Shown: positions 1 through 9,195 of the stretch, one piece after another
How positions within the stretch are numbered: position 1 is the stretch's first letter
Layout: each line of letters begins with the position of its first letter
Assembly: GCF_002159915.1 (NCBI RefSeq)
Contig: NZ_NFJP01000009.1
Coordinates: forward strand, 1 to 64,000
Source: Gordonibacter sp. An230
GTDB taxonomy: Bacteria > Actinomycetota > Coriobacteriia > Coriobacteriales > Eggerthellaceae
Length of the DNA stretch: 64,000 bases
Reading direction: 5' to 3'
Notes under the pieces: model-generated
The model's input: the letters and a program-made list of their open reading frames with translations, nothing else
Told to the model about the DNA's origin: nothing
The model's database searches: none
Program-made: the position numbers and the translations under genes

Positions 1-1806
1 GACTGGTCGGAGCCGTTCCCCGACCTGCTGCCCCCTTCGCAGCGCGCGGCGCGCGCCGAGGCGAACTCGGAGGGGGCCGACCTCGGCGGCGGGACGCTCC
101 ACGGACGGTTCTTCGCCCGCGCCCAGGCCGAGCCGGATGCCCCGGCGCTGCGGTGGGGAGCCGACGGCGAGGCGACCTACGGGGAGCTTGCCGGCCGCGC
201 CCTGCGCATCGCCGGGGGGCTCGCCGCCGCCGGCGTGGGCGAGGGCGACCGCGTGGCCGTCAGGCTCCCGAAGGGGCCCGGCCAGGTGGCAGCCGTGCTG
301 GGCGTGCTGGCCGCCGGGGCGGCGTACGTCCCCGTCGGCGTCTCCCAGCCCGAGGCCCGCGCGGCGCTCATCCTCGAACAGGCGGGCGCGTCCCTGTGCG
401 TCGACTCCACCGAGCTGGCCCGCCTCGAGGCGGCCGACCCCCTCCCCGCGCCCGCCGGCCCCTCCGAGCGCGCGCTGGCCTACGTGATCTACACGTCCGG
501 CTCCACCGGGGTGCCGAAGGGGGTGGCGGTGAGCCACGCCGCCGCGTGGAACACCATCGCCGATGTCGTGCGCCGATGGGGCATGGGGCCGGGAGATGCG
601 GTCCTGGGCGTGTCGGCCCTTGACTTCGACCTCTCCGTGTTCGACATCTTCGGGGCCCTCTCGTTCGGAGCCGCCGTCGTGCTGCCCGACGAGGAGGAGC
701 GCCGCGACGCATCGGCGTGGCGCGAGCTCGTCTCGTCCCGGGGCGTGACGGTGTGGAACTCGGCCCCCGCCCTGCTGGACGTGATGCTCGACGACGGCCC
801 CGGGGCCGCGGCCGGTCTGCGGTTGGCCCTCGTCTCCGGCGACTGGGTGCCGCTGGGTCTGCGCTCGAAGCTGCCCGAGGGGGTGCTGCTCGTGGCCATG
901 GGCGGCGCGACCGAGGCCGGCATATGGTCGAACTACTTCGAGGTCGGGGAGGTCGATCCGTCGTGGAGCTCGATCCCCTACGGCAGACCCCTCTCCAACC
1001 AGTCCTTCCGCGTCGTGGGCGAGGACGGCCTCGACTGCCCCGACTGGGTGCCCGGCGAGCTGTGGATCGGCGGGGGGAGCCTGGCCGACGGGTATCTGGG
1101 CGATCCGGGGAAGACGGCCGCCTCCTTCGTCGAGGACGGGGGGCGCTGGTACCGGACGGGGGACATGGGCCGCTACTGGCCCGGAGCCGTCTTGGAGTTC
1201 CTCGGTCGCAAGGATTCCCAGCAGCAGGTGAAGATACGCGGCCACAGGGTGGAGCTGGGCGAGGTCGAGGCCGCCGTGGCCGGATGCCCCGGGGTGAAGG
1301 GGGCCGTGGCCGTCGTGGCCGGCGAGCGCGAGCGCTCGGTGGTGCATGCGTTCGTGGTCGCCGACGAGGGGGCTGACGTGGATCCGGCCGGGGTGCTGTC
1401 CCGCGTGGCCGGGCTCCTTCCCTCCTACTTCGTCCCCCATGACGTGACGGTCCTAGACGAGTGGCCCTTGAGCGCGAACGGGAAGGTCGATCGAAAGGCC
1501 TTGGCCGGCATGGCCCCCGAAGCGGCCCCGTCCGCATCCTCCCTGTCCGAACCGGCCACCGAAGCGGAGCGCGCCGTGGCGTCGGTGTGGGAGGAGCTGC
1601 TCGATGCGGGGCCCGTCGGAAGGGAGTCGAACTTCTTCGAGCTGGGCGGCGACAGCCTCATGGCCATGAGAATGACGAGCGCTTTGGAAAAGCGTCTTGG
1701 ATTCAAAATTGGACTTCAAGAATTTATATCCGATCCGACTGTAGCCGGAATCTGCCAAAAGATAGATACGACATGCGGGGACACATATGAGGAGGGAACC
1801 CTATGA
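1..1806 (+). CDS. Nonribosomal peptide synthetase, C-terminal part: cysteine A domain and PCP (5' partial)
   Basis: The reading frame is open from base 1, so the gene starts outside the window. The first residues resemble the end of a Cy/C domain. An adenylation domain follows, with A3 at about residues 161-174, an A8-like region (KIRGHRVELGEVEAA) and A10 (NGKVDRKAL). A PCP follows with the phosphopantetheine serine at residue 552 (LGGDS). Reading the specificity pocket by eye against GrsA gives D-L-F-N-L-S-M-I-W, close to the cysteine code of yersiniabactin and pyochelin synthetases. There is no methyltransferase or epimerase insert between A8 and A9. The stop overlaps the next start (ATGA). 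GC drops from about 72% (541-600) to 38% (1681-1740), just after the PCP serine, as if the gene were chimaeric. Role: loads cysteine for a thiazoline ring. Confidence 0.93.
   Translation, partial: DWSEPFPDLLPPSQRAARAEANSEGADLGGGTLHGRFFARAQAEPDAPALRWGADGEATYGELAGRALRIAGGLAAAGVGEGDRVAVRLPKGPGQVAAVLGVLAAGAAYVPVGVSQPEARAALILEQAGASLCVDSTELARLEAADPLPAPAGPSERALAYVIYTSGSTGVPKGVAVSHAAAWNTIADVVRRWGMGPGDAVLGVSALDFDLSVFDIFGALSFGAAVVLPDEEERRDASAWRELVSSRGVTVWNSAPALLDVMLDDGPGAAAGLRLALVSGDWVPLGLRSKLPEGVLLVAMGGATEAGIWSNYFEVGEVDPSWSSIPYGRPLSNQSFRVVGEDGLDCPDWVPGELWIGGGSLADGYLGDPGKTAASFVEDGGRWYRTGDMGRYWPGAVLEFLGRKDSQQQVKIRGHRVELGEVEAAVAGCPGVKGAVAVVAGERERSVVHAFVVADEGADVDPAGVLSRVAGLLPSYFVPHDVTVLDEWPLSANGKVDRKALAGMAPEAAPSASSLSEPATEAERAVASVWEELLDAGPVGRESNFFELGGDSLMAMRMTSALEKRLGFKIGLQEFISDPTVAGICQKIDTTCGDTYEEGTL
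478..563 (+). repeat. 86-bp direct repeat, copy 1 (A3 core of first A domain)
   Basis: This tract is identical over 86 bases to 3792-3877. It encodes the A3 phosphate-binding loop and the residues after it (AYVIYTSGSTG through WNTIAD). About 71% of its bases are G or C, which matches its surroundings here. The flanks differ between copies on both sides. Confidence 0.95.
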
Positions 1807-4800
1807 TGGACGAGATCCGATGCCTTCTTGAAGAGATGGCAGATGCGGGAATACGTTTATGGGTCGAGGACGGAAAGCTAAAATTCAGAGCGCCATCTGG
1901 AGCCATGACGGTAGAAAGGGCTAACCTGATAAAGAAGAACAGGGATGCTGTAATCGCAGCCCTCAACGAACCTCGCCCGATAAAGCGCGAGCCCGAGAAA
2001 AGGTACGATCCTTATCCTCTTACAGACATACAGCAAGCTTATCAGCTTGGCAAGAGCGAAGCTTATCCCTACGGCGGAGTGGGATGCCAAGGGTACATGG
2101 AGATTAGCTTGGGAGGCGTTGAATTCGAGCGATTGAACAACGCATGGCGAAAAGTGGTGGCTCGGCATGACGTACTTCACTCGGTCATTTCTGAAGACGG
2201 TTATCAGCAGGTGCTGGAAGAATATGATGTGGGATTGATTGAATTCGTCGAAGCCGAATCGCGAAGCTTAGAAGAGGTCGCTTCCGAATGTCGTAGAACC
2301 ATGGATCACAAGGATTATGCAACCTCGGTCCATCCGTACGAACTGAAAGTGAGTACTGATGGGATTAAGTCAATCCTCCACATATCAGTCAACTTGGCTC
2401 TTTGTGACTTTTTGAGCATTACCATAATCCTCAATGATCTGGCTCGGGCATATGACGGCGAGCAACTAGATAGCAGCGACGAGATTTCCTTCAGAGATTT
2501 TGTCATGGATGCAAAAACCCGAGGAGTTTCCAGCCCTTCTCTAAAAGCAGATGAGGAATACTGGTCGGCACGCATTGACGAATTGCCTCCCGCCCCTATG
2601 CTTCCCATGGGGCCGAATCCTGACGTGCGAACGGGAGTTAGATTCATTAGGCACCAGATGAGCCTTACCGATAACGAATGGGCAGAATTCCGTCGCACAA
2701 GCGCAGAGAAAGGGGTTACCCCCACAGCTGCATTGGTCGCTGCATTCTCGGACACTTTGGCGCTGTGGGCGGAATCATCGGATTTCACGATCAATATGAC
2801 AATGTTGAACAGGGGGGACGACATTCCTGGAATCATGCGTACGGTCGGTGATTTCACAATGTCAAGCCTATTGGGATTGATTCGTGACGAGCGCGCGCCC
2901 TTCTTCTCCCGCGCTCGTGCAGCGCAATCACAGCTATGGTCGGAACTTGAACATAGAAGCTTCTCCGGAGTCTCCGTGCTGAGAGAGATCGCGCGACGAC
3001 GTGGACGTGCGGGCGGTGGGGCGCTCATGCCGTTCGTTTTCACGAGCAGCATCGGCCTACGCGGAGGATCGTCCTTGAGTGAAACAAGCCTCTTTCGTGG
3101 CTCTCGAGTCATCGGCGGACTTTCACAAACCCCCCAAGTATGGCTTGACTGCCAAGCGATGGAGTGGAATGGGTCTCTTGTAATCAATTGGGATGAGCGC
3201 GCTGGAGTCTTCCCTGACGGTCTGGTTTCAGATGCCTTTTCATCCTTCGAACAGACCCTTAGAAGTCTTGCCTCGAGCAAAGCGACATGGGAAGAGACAC
3301 GAATAGTCCATTTACCTCAAAAGCAGAAACTTGTTCGTATCGCAGCAAACGACACCGGCAAAGAAATAGTGTCGAGTACCCTCCACTCAGACTTTATGAA
3401 GACAGCCCTCTCTCATCCAGAGCTCCCCGCCGTGCGATTGGGAGATGAGTTTGTGACATATGCGGAGCTGAGGGCGCTTTCCCTCAAAGTGGCCCATAAG
3501 TTAAAGCGAGGAGTTCGGACTGCGATCATTCTTGAGAAGAGCATTGCACAAGTAGTTGCGGTGATCGGCTGCAGCCTTGCCGGCGCTCCCTTTATTCCTC
3601 TATCCCCTGACCATCCTCGATCAAGAGTCGACACCGTTATGGGCAATGCGGAAGTGGGCGCGGTTCTCGCCAAAGCTGAAACCCTCGAAAGGCTTGACTT
3701 GGCCGGCAAAGAAGAGGCTATGGATATCGACCTTATCCTAAGCGATGACATTTCCGCTAACTTCGAGGATCGGACTTTGCCATCTGACGAAGCCTACGTG
3801 ATCTACACGTCCGGCTCCACCGGGGTGCCGAAGGGGGTGGCGGTGAGCCACGCCGCCGCGTGGAACACCATCGCCGACATAAATTCTCGATTCAACGTTA
3901 GGCAGAGCGACAAGATCATCGGATTGGCCGAGCTAACCTTCGACCTAGCTATATATGATATATTTGGAATCCTTTCCGTCGGAGGAGAGCTTATCTTCCC
4001 CGAACCCTCATCACTTAATGATCCGTCGAGCTGGTGCGACGTAGTTGTTAAACGCAAGGTAACGATATGGAATTCTGTCCCCCAGCAGATGCAAATGCTT
4101 TCTTACTACCTTGATACGGCTCCGGATGTCCCCTCTCTTTCCTTGAGGCTCGCTCTCTTGTCTGGCGACTGGATACCCGTCTCTCTACCCAACGATATCG
4201 CAGATAAAATCCCTCACTTGAAAATGGTGAGCCTCGGCGGTGCCACCGAGGGAGGAATCTGGTCGATCTTCCACGAAATCAATCCATCGGATTCGGAAAA
4301 GGCAAGCATTCCCTACGGAAAGCCTCTTGCCAACCAGGAGTTTGATATCGTAGGACGCGAACTTGAATCGCTGCCTCTTCTCGTTCCGGGTGAAATCATC
4401 ATTAGCGGAAAGAGCCTTGCTTCGGGCTACCTCAATGACCCTGTTCGAACATCCGAGAGTTTTATAATGCGGGATGGAGTGAAATGCTATCGAACCGGCG
4501 ACATGGGCAAATACCTGGAAAACGGCGACATCGAGTTTCTCGGGCGTGCAGATCAGCAGATTAAAGTACGGGGTTACCGCGTCGAGCTAGGCGAAGTGGA
4601 AGCCGCTTTAGAAAAGGCACCGGGAGTGGACAAGGCTGTCGCATTTGCTGCCGACAACGATAAAACCGACAAGCATCTTCTCGCCGCAGTCATCGCCGAA
4701 AAGGTCAATCCCGACAAGGCAGAATCCTTGTTCAAGAGATCTACGGTCGCCATGAAAGAATGTATGAGAGATCGCTTCAGCAAAATGGCTGTCAACGAAG

Positions 4801-7196
4801 TTGCAGAGTATTGCCGCAAAGTTGACGAGGTCTGCTTGTCGGCCATGATGAATTTGATAGCAGATGCCGTTAGCAAAGATGGCTTCTCAATGGATGACAT
4901 GATGCATGGACTCAATGCCAAAGAGAGGAACAGAAGGCTCCTAGAGAGATGGGCGAAGTCTCTCGTCGACATGAAAGCGCTCAATGCAAAGGGCGACTCG
5001 TTTTGCTTCTCGGACGATTATAAGAGAGGCGACATTGAAGCTTTATGGCAACAGCTCGAATCCTTGGAACTGAAAGTCGAGTACAGCAAAGGGCTTTTGT
5101 CGTTTTTGCACACATGCATAGATTCCTTATCCGGCCTCGTGTCGGGGAAAGTGGATCATTTATCCATACTTTTTCCCGAAGGTGGTTTTGATGTAGCCGC
5201 TTCAACCTACAGGGACAACCTAGCCTCCAAAACTCTCAACTCCACACTAGTTAGCATGGTTTCGGAATTTGCGCGCATCAAGGGTGGGTTGAGAGTTCTT
5301 GAGGTCGGGGCCGGTACGGGAGGCAGCAGCGACTCGCTCATCGATGCGCTTGAGGGAACGGGGAGCACATATCTTTTTACTGACATCTCTGAATTCTTCC
5401 TCTCTGAAGCCCGAAATCGCTACGAAGGTAAAAACTGGATTGGCTACGCCATCTACGATGTCAATAAGGATGCCAGAACTCAGGGACTTGCAGACAACTC
5501 ATTTGATCTCATCGTAGGCGCAAACGTACTCCATAATTGCATCGATGTCCTTGCAGGGCTGGGGCAAATCAAATCCCTTCTTTCTCCGGGAGGCATTTTG
5601 GCCTTTATTGAGGCCACGCGCGAGAGCTTTCCCCTTATGGTCAGCATGGATTTCCAAGATGCCCTCGGGATGGAGTACTCGGATTTGCGTGCAGGAACCA
5701 GCAAGGTATTCCTTAACCTCGACGAATGGAGCGGAATCCTCGCAAAAGCAGGTTTTGGCTTGACGGACTGCTCTCCTACGAACGAAGAACCGGATCTCTT
5801 TGGCCAGCACCTGATAGTCGCACAAGCAAAGGCTGATATAGCCGCGCTTTCGGTCGATGATGTGGTATCAGCCGCACAAGAAACCCTTCCCTCATACATG
5901 ATTCCTGAAGCCATTGGGATAATCGACACCCTTCCCCTTTCGAGAAACGGAAAGGTTGACAGAGCCGAGCTTAAACGCCTACCACTGCTCGGAAGAACGC
6001 AGTCGAAAACTGCGGGCATCGGAGATGAGAGAGACAGCTACCGTAGCGATTTGGAAGCACGCCTAGCTGTAGAGTTTTCTGAAGTACTCGGAGCAGATAG
6101 CGTCAGGAGGGATGATGACTTCTTTGAGCTTGGAGGCGATTCGCTTTTGGCCACCAAACTCGCAGCCCAGATAAAGAAGAACGTAGACGAAGCGGCTGAG
6201 CTTGAATGGGAGTGGCTTTTGAGAAAGATGATGGAAAGCCCAACGGTCAGCTCACTCGCACTCGCGCTCTCCAGTACAGAAGAAGCAGAAAAGGCCGCGC
6301 CCAAAGGGCAGATGGCGCCTGTTGTCGTATTGAAAGACGGAAACGGAGATGGCGTCGTTAACGTATTGGTGCATGACGGAACAGGCACTCTTGACCCATA
6401 CCGCGACCTTATTAGCGCTTCGGGTGACAAACTCATCATCGGTGTGCAAATGCCCGACATGCAAAAAGCCTTGGATTATGACACCCGATCTCTTATAGAA
6501 ACCCTCGGAAGAGAGTATGCCGACCGCCTCTCGGAATGGAATGGATGCAGCTTTAGGATAGTGGGATACTGCATGGGAGGTTTGATCGCAACAGAGATTG
6601 CAAGAAACCTGATGGAGCAGGGAGAAACCGTTGCCGATCTCTTTGTCATCAGCTCATATGGGTTCCCGTTCAAAATCACCGAAGACGTAATGATTGAGTA
6701 TGCTTTTGCTCGCGTACTTAATGCCCCAACTGAAGACCTCGGGTATCCGAAAGACGACGAAGCCTTCGCCAACGCAATCGCTGATGCCCAGATCCGACAC
6801 CCCGGAGTATTGGATCTTCTCGATGGTGAAGGCCCTGTTGTCGAAAAACTGAAGAAGATTGCCTCCCTAGATTCGAACGAGCGCATGCGTAGGATACTTT
6901 CAACCGTGACCGCCGATAGCAACGTCGTAGAAAGATTGACCCAAATTTACAGGACGTTCAAACATAATTTGATTGCAGTAATGGAATACGAATCAAAACC
7001 CTATCTTGGCCCTATCCACTTTTTGCGAGACAGTGGAAGAATGGGGCTATTCAAGAACATCGGTGGTGATGAAACGGTTTTCTGGAACAGCGTCGCCCTC
7101 ATGGGGATAGACACCCAAGATATAGAAGGAGATCACTTTACCTGCATATCCGGAGAACACGCAAAAGATGTCGCAAAGAGAGTGGGGCTTCGATGA
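1803..7196 (+). CDS. Pyochelin-type NRPS: TubC docking-Cy-A(MT)-PCP-TE
   Basis: This 1797-residue synthetase resembles PchF. A TubC-type docking domain occupies residues 1-55, then a heterocyclisation domain from about 65 (YPLTDIQQAY, SQTPQVWLD). Its catalytic DxxxxDxxS reads N197xxxxD202xxS205, so the first aspartate is asparagine. The A domain (about 535-1395) has pocket D-L-Y-N-L-S-L-I-W, the cysteine code. A SAM methyltransferase (VLEVGAGTGGSSD, about residue 1163) is inserted between A8 and A9/A10, as in PchF. The PCP serine is S1447 and a TE fills about 1510-1797 (GYCMGG with C1590 in the nucleophile position, H1778). Expected role: second cysteine condensation and cyclisation, N-methylation and release. 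It overlaps both neighbouring genes by ATGA. Confidence 0.95.
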   Translation: MMDEIRCLLEEMADAGIRLWVEDGKLKFRAPSGAMTVERANLIKKNRDAVIAALNEPRPIKREPEKRYDPYPLTDIQQAYQLGKSEAYPYGGVGCQGYMEISLGGVEFERLNNAWRKVVARHDVLHSVISEDGYQQVLEEYDVGLIEFVEAESRSLEEVASECRRTMDHKDYATSVHPYELKVSTDGIKSILHISVNLALCDFLSITIILNDLARAYDGEQLDSSDEISFRDFVMDAKTRGVSSPSLKADEEYWSARIDELPPAPMLPMGPNPDVRTGVRFIRHQMSLTDNEWAEFRRTSAEKGVTPTAALVAAFSDTLALWAESSDFTINMTMLNRGDDIPGIMRTVGDFTMSSLLGLIRDERAPFFSRARAAQSQLWSELEHRSFSGVSVLREIARRRGRAGGGALMPFVFTSSIGLRGGSSLSETSLFRGSRVIGGLSQTPQVWLDCQAMEWNGSLVINWDERAGVFPDGLVSDAFSSFEQTLRSLASSKATWEETRIVHLPQKQKLVRIAANDTGKEIVSSTLHSDFMKTALSHPELPAVRLGDEFVTYAELRALSLKVAHKLKRGVRTAIILEKSIAQVVAVIGCSLAGAPFIPLSPDHPRSRVDTVMGNAEVGAVLAKAETLERLDLAGKEEAMDIDLILSDDISANFEDRTLPSDEAYVIYTSGSTGVPKGVAVSHAAAWNTIADINSRFNVRQSDKIIGLAELTFDLAIYDIFGILSVGGELIFPEPSSLNDPSSWCDVVVKRKVTIWNSVPQQMQMLSYYLDTAPDVPSLSLRLALLSGDWIPVSLPNDIADKIPHLKMVSLGGATEGGIWSIFHEINPSDSEKASIPYGKPLANQEFDIVGRELESLPLLVPGEIIISGKSLASGYLNDPVRTSESFIMRDGVKCYRTGDMGKYLENGDIEFLGRADQQIKVRGYRVELGEVEAALEKAPGVDKAVAFAADNDKTDKHLLAAVIAEKVNPDKAESLFKRSTVAMKECMRDRFSKMAVNEVAEYCRKVDEVCLSAMMNLIADAVSKDGFSMDDMMHGLNAKERNRRLLERWAKSLVDMKALNAKGDSFCFSDDYKRGDIEALWQQLESLELKVEYSKGLLSFLHTCIDSLSGLVSGKVDHLSILFPEGGFDVAASTYRDNLASKTLNSTLVSMVSEFARIKGGLRVLEVGAGTGGSSDSLIDALEGTGSTYLFTDISEFFLSEARNRYEGKNWIGYAIYDVNKDARTQGLADNSFDLIVGANVLHNCIDVLAGLGQIKSLLSPGGILAFIEATRESFPLMVSMDFQDALGMEYSDLRAGTSKVFLNLDEWSGILAKAGFGLTDCSPTNEEPDLFGQHLIVAQAKADIAALSVDDVVSAAQETLPSYMIPEAIGIIDTLPLSRNGKVDRAELKRLPLLGRTQSKTAGIGDERDSYRSDLEARLAVEFSEVLGADSVRRDDDFFELGGDSLLATKLAAQIKKNVDEAAELEWEWLLRKMMESPTVSSLALALSSTEEAEKAAPKGQMAPVVVLKDGNGDGVVNVLVHDGTGTLDPYRDLISASGDKLIIGVQMPDMQKALDYDTRSLIETLGREYADRLSEWNGCSFRIVGYCMGGLIATEIARNLMEQGETVADLFVISSYGFPFKITEDVMIEYAFARVLNAPTEDLGYPKDDEAFANAIADAQIRHPGVLDLLDGEGPVVEKLKKIASLDSNERMRRILSTVTADSNVVERLTQIYRTFKHNLIAVMEYESKPYLGPIHFLRDSGRMGLFKNIGGDETVFWNSVALMGIDTQDIEGDHFTCISGEHAKDVAKRVGLR
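3792..3877 (+). repeat. 86-bp direct repeat, copy 2 (A3 core of second A domain)
   Basis: Identical to 478-563. Here it is a GC-rich island (about 71%) inside a gene whose adjacent 60 bases (3901-3960) are about 48% GC. This suggests copy 2 was overwritten from copy 1. Confidence 0.95.
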
Positions 7197-8215
7197 TCGG
7201 AGTGCTTGGGTCGAGCGGGCATGTTGGATCACTGCTTGCCGACATGCTGAAAGCTAAGGGGTACGAGCTTCGCCTCGGTTCTCGCTCGGCCGGATTCATC
7301 GTCAACATGACAGACCCTAGTTCTTTGTCAAGATTTCTCGATGGATGCGATGCGGTGGTCAACTGCGCTGGCCCCGCGTATCTACTGAGCGAACCAGCAG
7401 CAAGAACCGCCATAAGCTCAGGCGTTGCATACTTTGACGTTGCCGGCTGCGAAAACCTGTGCAAAACCCTAGCTGACGAATCGGCGGAAACACCGGTTGT
7501 ATTTTCTGCAGGAATGGTGCCGGGGCTCTCGGGTCTTCTACTAAAGATGGCTATTTCCGCAAACAAAGGACAGGATATTGTTGGCTTTGCCGGGGGAGTC
7601 CAAGATATCTCTCTGGGTGCTGCGGCGGATCTAGTTTTGAGCATGTCCGATACGTCGGGATATGGCAACAATGGCTCCATGTGGCGTAGCGGCGCAGTCC
7701 GCGAACTTGACCACGATCCAACCCCCGCCCCCTCTTGCTTTCCCGAAGGGTCGTTTTGCAGAGCCTTTTTGTCAGAAGAGGCGAGAGTCATAGCCGAGAA
7801 GGAGGCACTTCCAAGACTTGAATGGTATAACGTATTTGTAGGTGATCTGTTTTGCAAGGCTCTTGTCGACGCACAGTTGTCGAAAACCCAGAGCCTCGAA
7901 GAAGCAAGCAAGAAAATCAGCATAGCCGCATCCATCGATGCTATGGGTAGACAGGCATTTTATACGTTGGCTGCAACTTCTGGAGAAATGGCCTACATTG
8001 TTAAATCGGCCGACAGCTATGAGCTAACTGCAGCAGTGGCATGCTATGCCATAGAGAGTTTCCTTGCTGGGAGCATCCCCAATGGCGTATACAACTTGCC
8101 CGATCTGCTTGATCCAGAACTGGCGATATACGGAATTCTATCTTTGTCTAAGAGTGCTCGAATCGAAATTGCACCGTCAAAGTCTTTGTTTGAAGTCGAG
8201 GAAGGCGAGTTATGA
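7193..8215 (+). CDS. Saccharopine dehydrogenase-like NAD(P)-binding oxidoreductase
   Basis: A 340-residue protein with an N-terminal Rossmann motif (GVLGSSGHVGSLLADML) and a segment (VVNCAGPAYLL...GVAYFDVAGC) typical of the saccharopine dehydrogenase NADP-binding family. It is coupled by ATGA overlaps to the NRPS upstream and the reductase downstream, so it very probably acts in the same pathway. The substrate is not evident. It could reduce a thiazoline or an acyl/imine intermediate, giving the cluster a second reductase. Opine-metallophore dehydrogenases are a loose functional parallel only. No signal peptide or membrane segment is visible. Confidence 0.8.
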   Translation: MIGVLGSSGHVGSLLADMLKAKGYELRLGSRSAGFIVNMTDPSSLSRFLDGCDAVVNCAGPAYLLSEPAARTAISSGVAYFDVAGCENLCKTLADESAETPVVFSAGMVPGLSGLLLKMAISANKGQDIVGFAGGVQDISLGAAADLVLSMSDTSGYGNNGSMWRSGAVRELDHDPTPAPSCFPEGSFCRAFLSEEARVIAEKEALPRLEWYNVFVGDLFCKALVDAQLSKTQSLEEASKKISIAASIDAMGRQAFYTLAATSGEMAYIVKSADSYELTAAVACYAIESFLAGSIPNGVYNLPDLLDPELAIYGILSLSKSARIEIAPSKSLFEVEEGEL

Positions 8216-9195
8216 AAGCCGTGGTTGTGGGGAGCACGTTCGGAAGCGTATATGCCGAGGGCATTAAGATTGCCGACGATGTAGAGCTGGCTGGTATTGT
8301 AGGCAGGGGGAGCAAGAGAAGCGCCGCCTTGGCTGCATCATACGGAGTTCCTCTGTATCAAGGGGCTAATGCCGTTCCGGCAAACATAGATCTTGCTTGT
8401 GTCGTGGTAAGATCAGCCATGGTTGGAGGAGATGGAGTTGAAATATCTCGCTCCTTCCTCGAGAAGGGCATTCACGTAATCCAAGAGCAGCCCATGCATA
8501 GCAGCGAGGTTCTTGAGCTGACCAGATGCGCTGCAGAACATGATTGCAAATTCATGCTTAACGGTTTCTATCCATATCTCGATTCGGTTAAGCGCTTCAT
8601 TGATGCCGCAGCTTCCCTTCGCAAGGAACACGAATTGCTAAGCATAGATGTGACTACATGCGTACAAGTAGCATACCCTTTTGTAGAGGTGGTTGGGAAA
8701 GTGGCCGGAAGCTTGCATCCTTTCAGATTGGAGAAGATAGCAGATGCCGGTCCTTTTGACATCCTAGTCGGAGAAGTAGGAGGAGTTCCCCTTTCCGTTC
8801 GATTCCAAAACGAAATGGATTCCAGTGACCCAGACAATAATGCCATAGCCCTGATGCGGATGGATGTTTGCTCGGATAAAGGCATTCTGTCCCTATGCGA
8901 CGTTTACGGAGATGTTCTTTGGACGCCACGGTTTCATGTCGGAAAGGCAGCAGCCGACAGCTCGAATCTCTCAACCGTCGAAAGCGCAAGTATTAACGTT
9001 CTTCATAGGAGAGCAGAGGCATATAATTCTATCCTCGCTGAACAGTGGCCGAAGGGGATTGCCAATATGCTCTCGGAGAGACTTGGAGAGCGCAACTCCC
9101 TTGCCACAACCCAATTCCAGATTTCCGCATGCCTAGCCTGGCAAGAGTTTACTTCGGCCTTAGGTGCCCCAAGCGAATTGAGGCAACGTCGTTAA
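8212..9195 (+). CDS. Thiazolinyl imide reductase (PchG/Irp3-like, Gfo/Idh/MocA fold)
   Basis: A 327-residue protein starting MKAVVVGSTFGSVYAEGI, an N-terminal nucleotide-binding fold of the Gfo/Idh/MocA type. It has the conserved IHVIQEQPMH segment that replaces the usual EKP motif in yersiniabactin Irp3 and pyochelin PchG relatives. That family uses NADPH to reduce a PCP-bound thiazoline to a thiazolidine, which the MT domain of the PchF-type synthetase can then N-methylate. The position right after such a synthetase fits this role. The start overlaps the preceding stop (ATGA) and the stop overlaps the next start (TAATG). Confidence 0.88.
   Translation: MKAVVVGSTFGSVYAEGIKIADDVELAGIVGRGSKRSAALAASYGVPLYQGANAVPANIDLACVVVRSAMVGGDGVEISRSFLEKGIHVIQEQPMHSSEVLELTRCAAEHDCKFMLNGFYPYLDSVKRFIDAAASLRKEHELLSIDVTTCVQVAYPFVEVVGKVAGSLHPFRLEKIADAGPFDILVGEVGGVPLSVRFQNEMDSSDPDNNAIALMRMDVCSDKGILSLCDVYGDVLWTPRFHVGKAAADSSNLSTVESASINVLHRRAEAYNSILAEQWPKGIANMLSERLGERNSLATTQFQISACLAWQEFTSALGAPSELRQRR

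Noticed and set aside
368-1537. 389-codon open frame on the - strand opposite the first NRPS
   Set aside because: It is Arg/Pro-rich shadow coding in very GC-rich DNA. The + strand frame carries clear A-domain motifs.
478-3877. 86-bp repeat considered as an attachment site or mobile insertion
   Set aside because: It encodes the same in-frame A3 motif in both genes, so homologous exchange explains it better.
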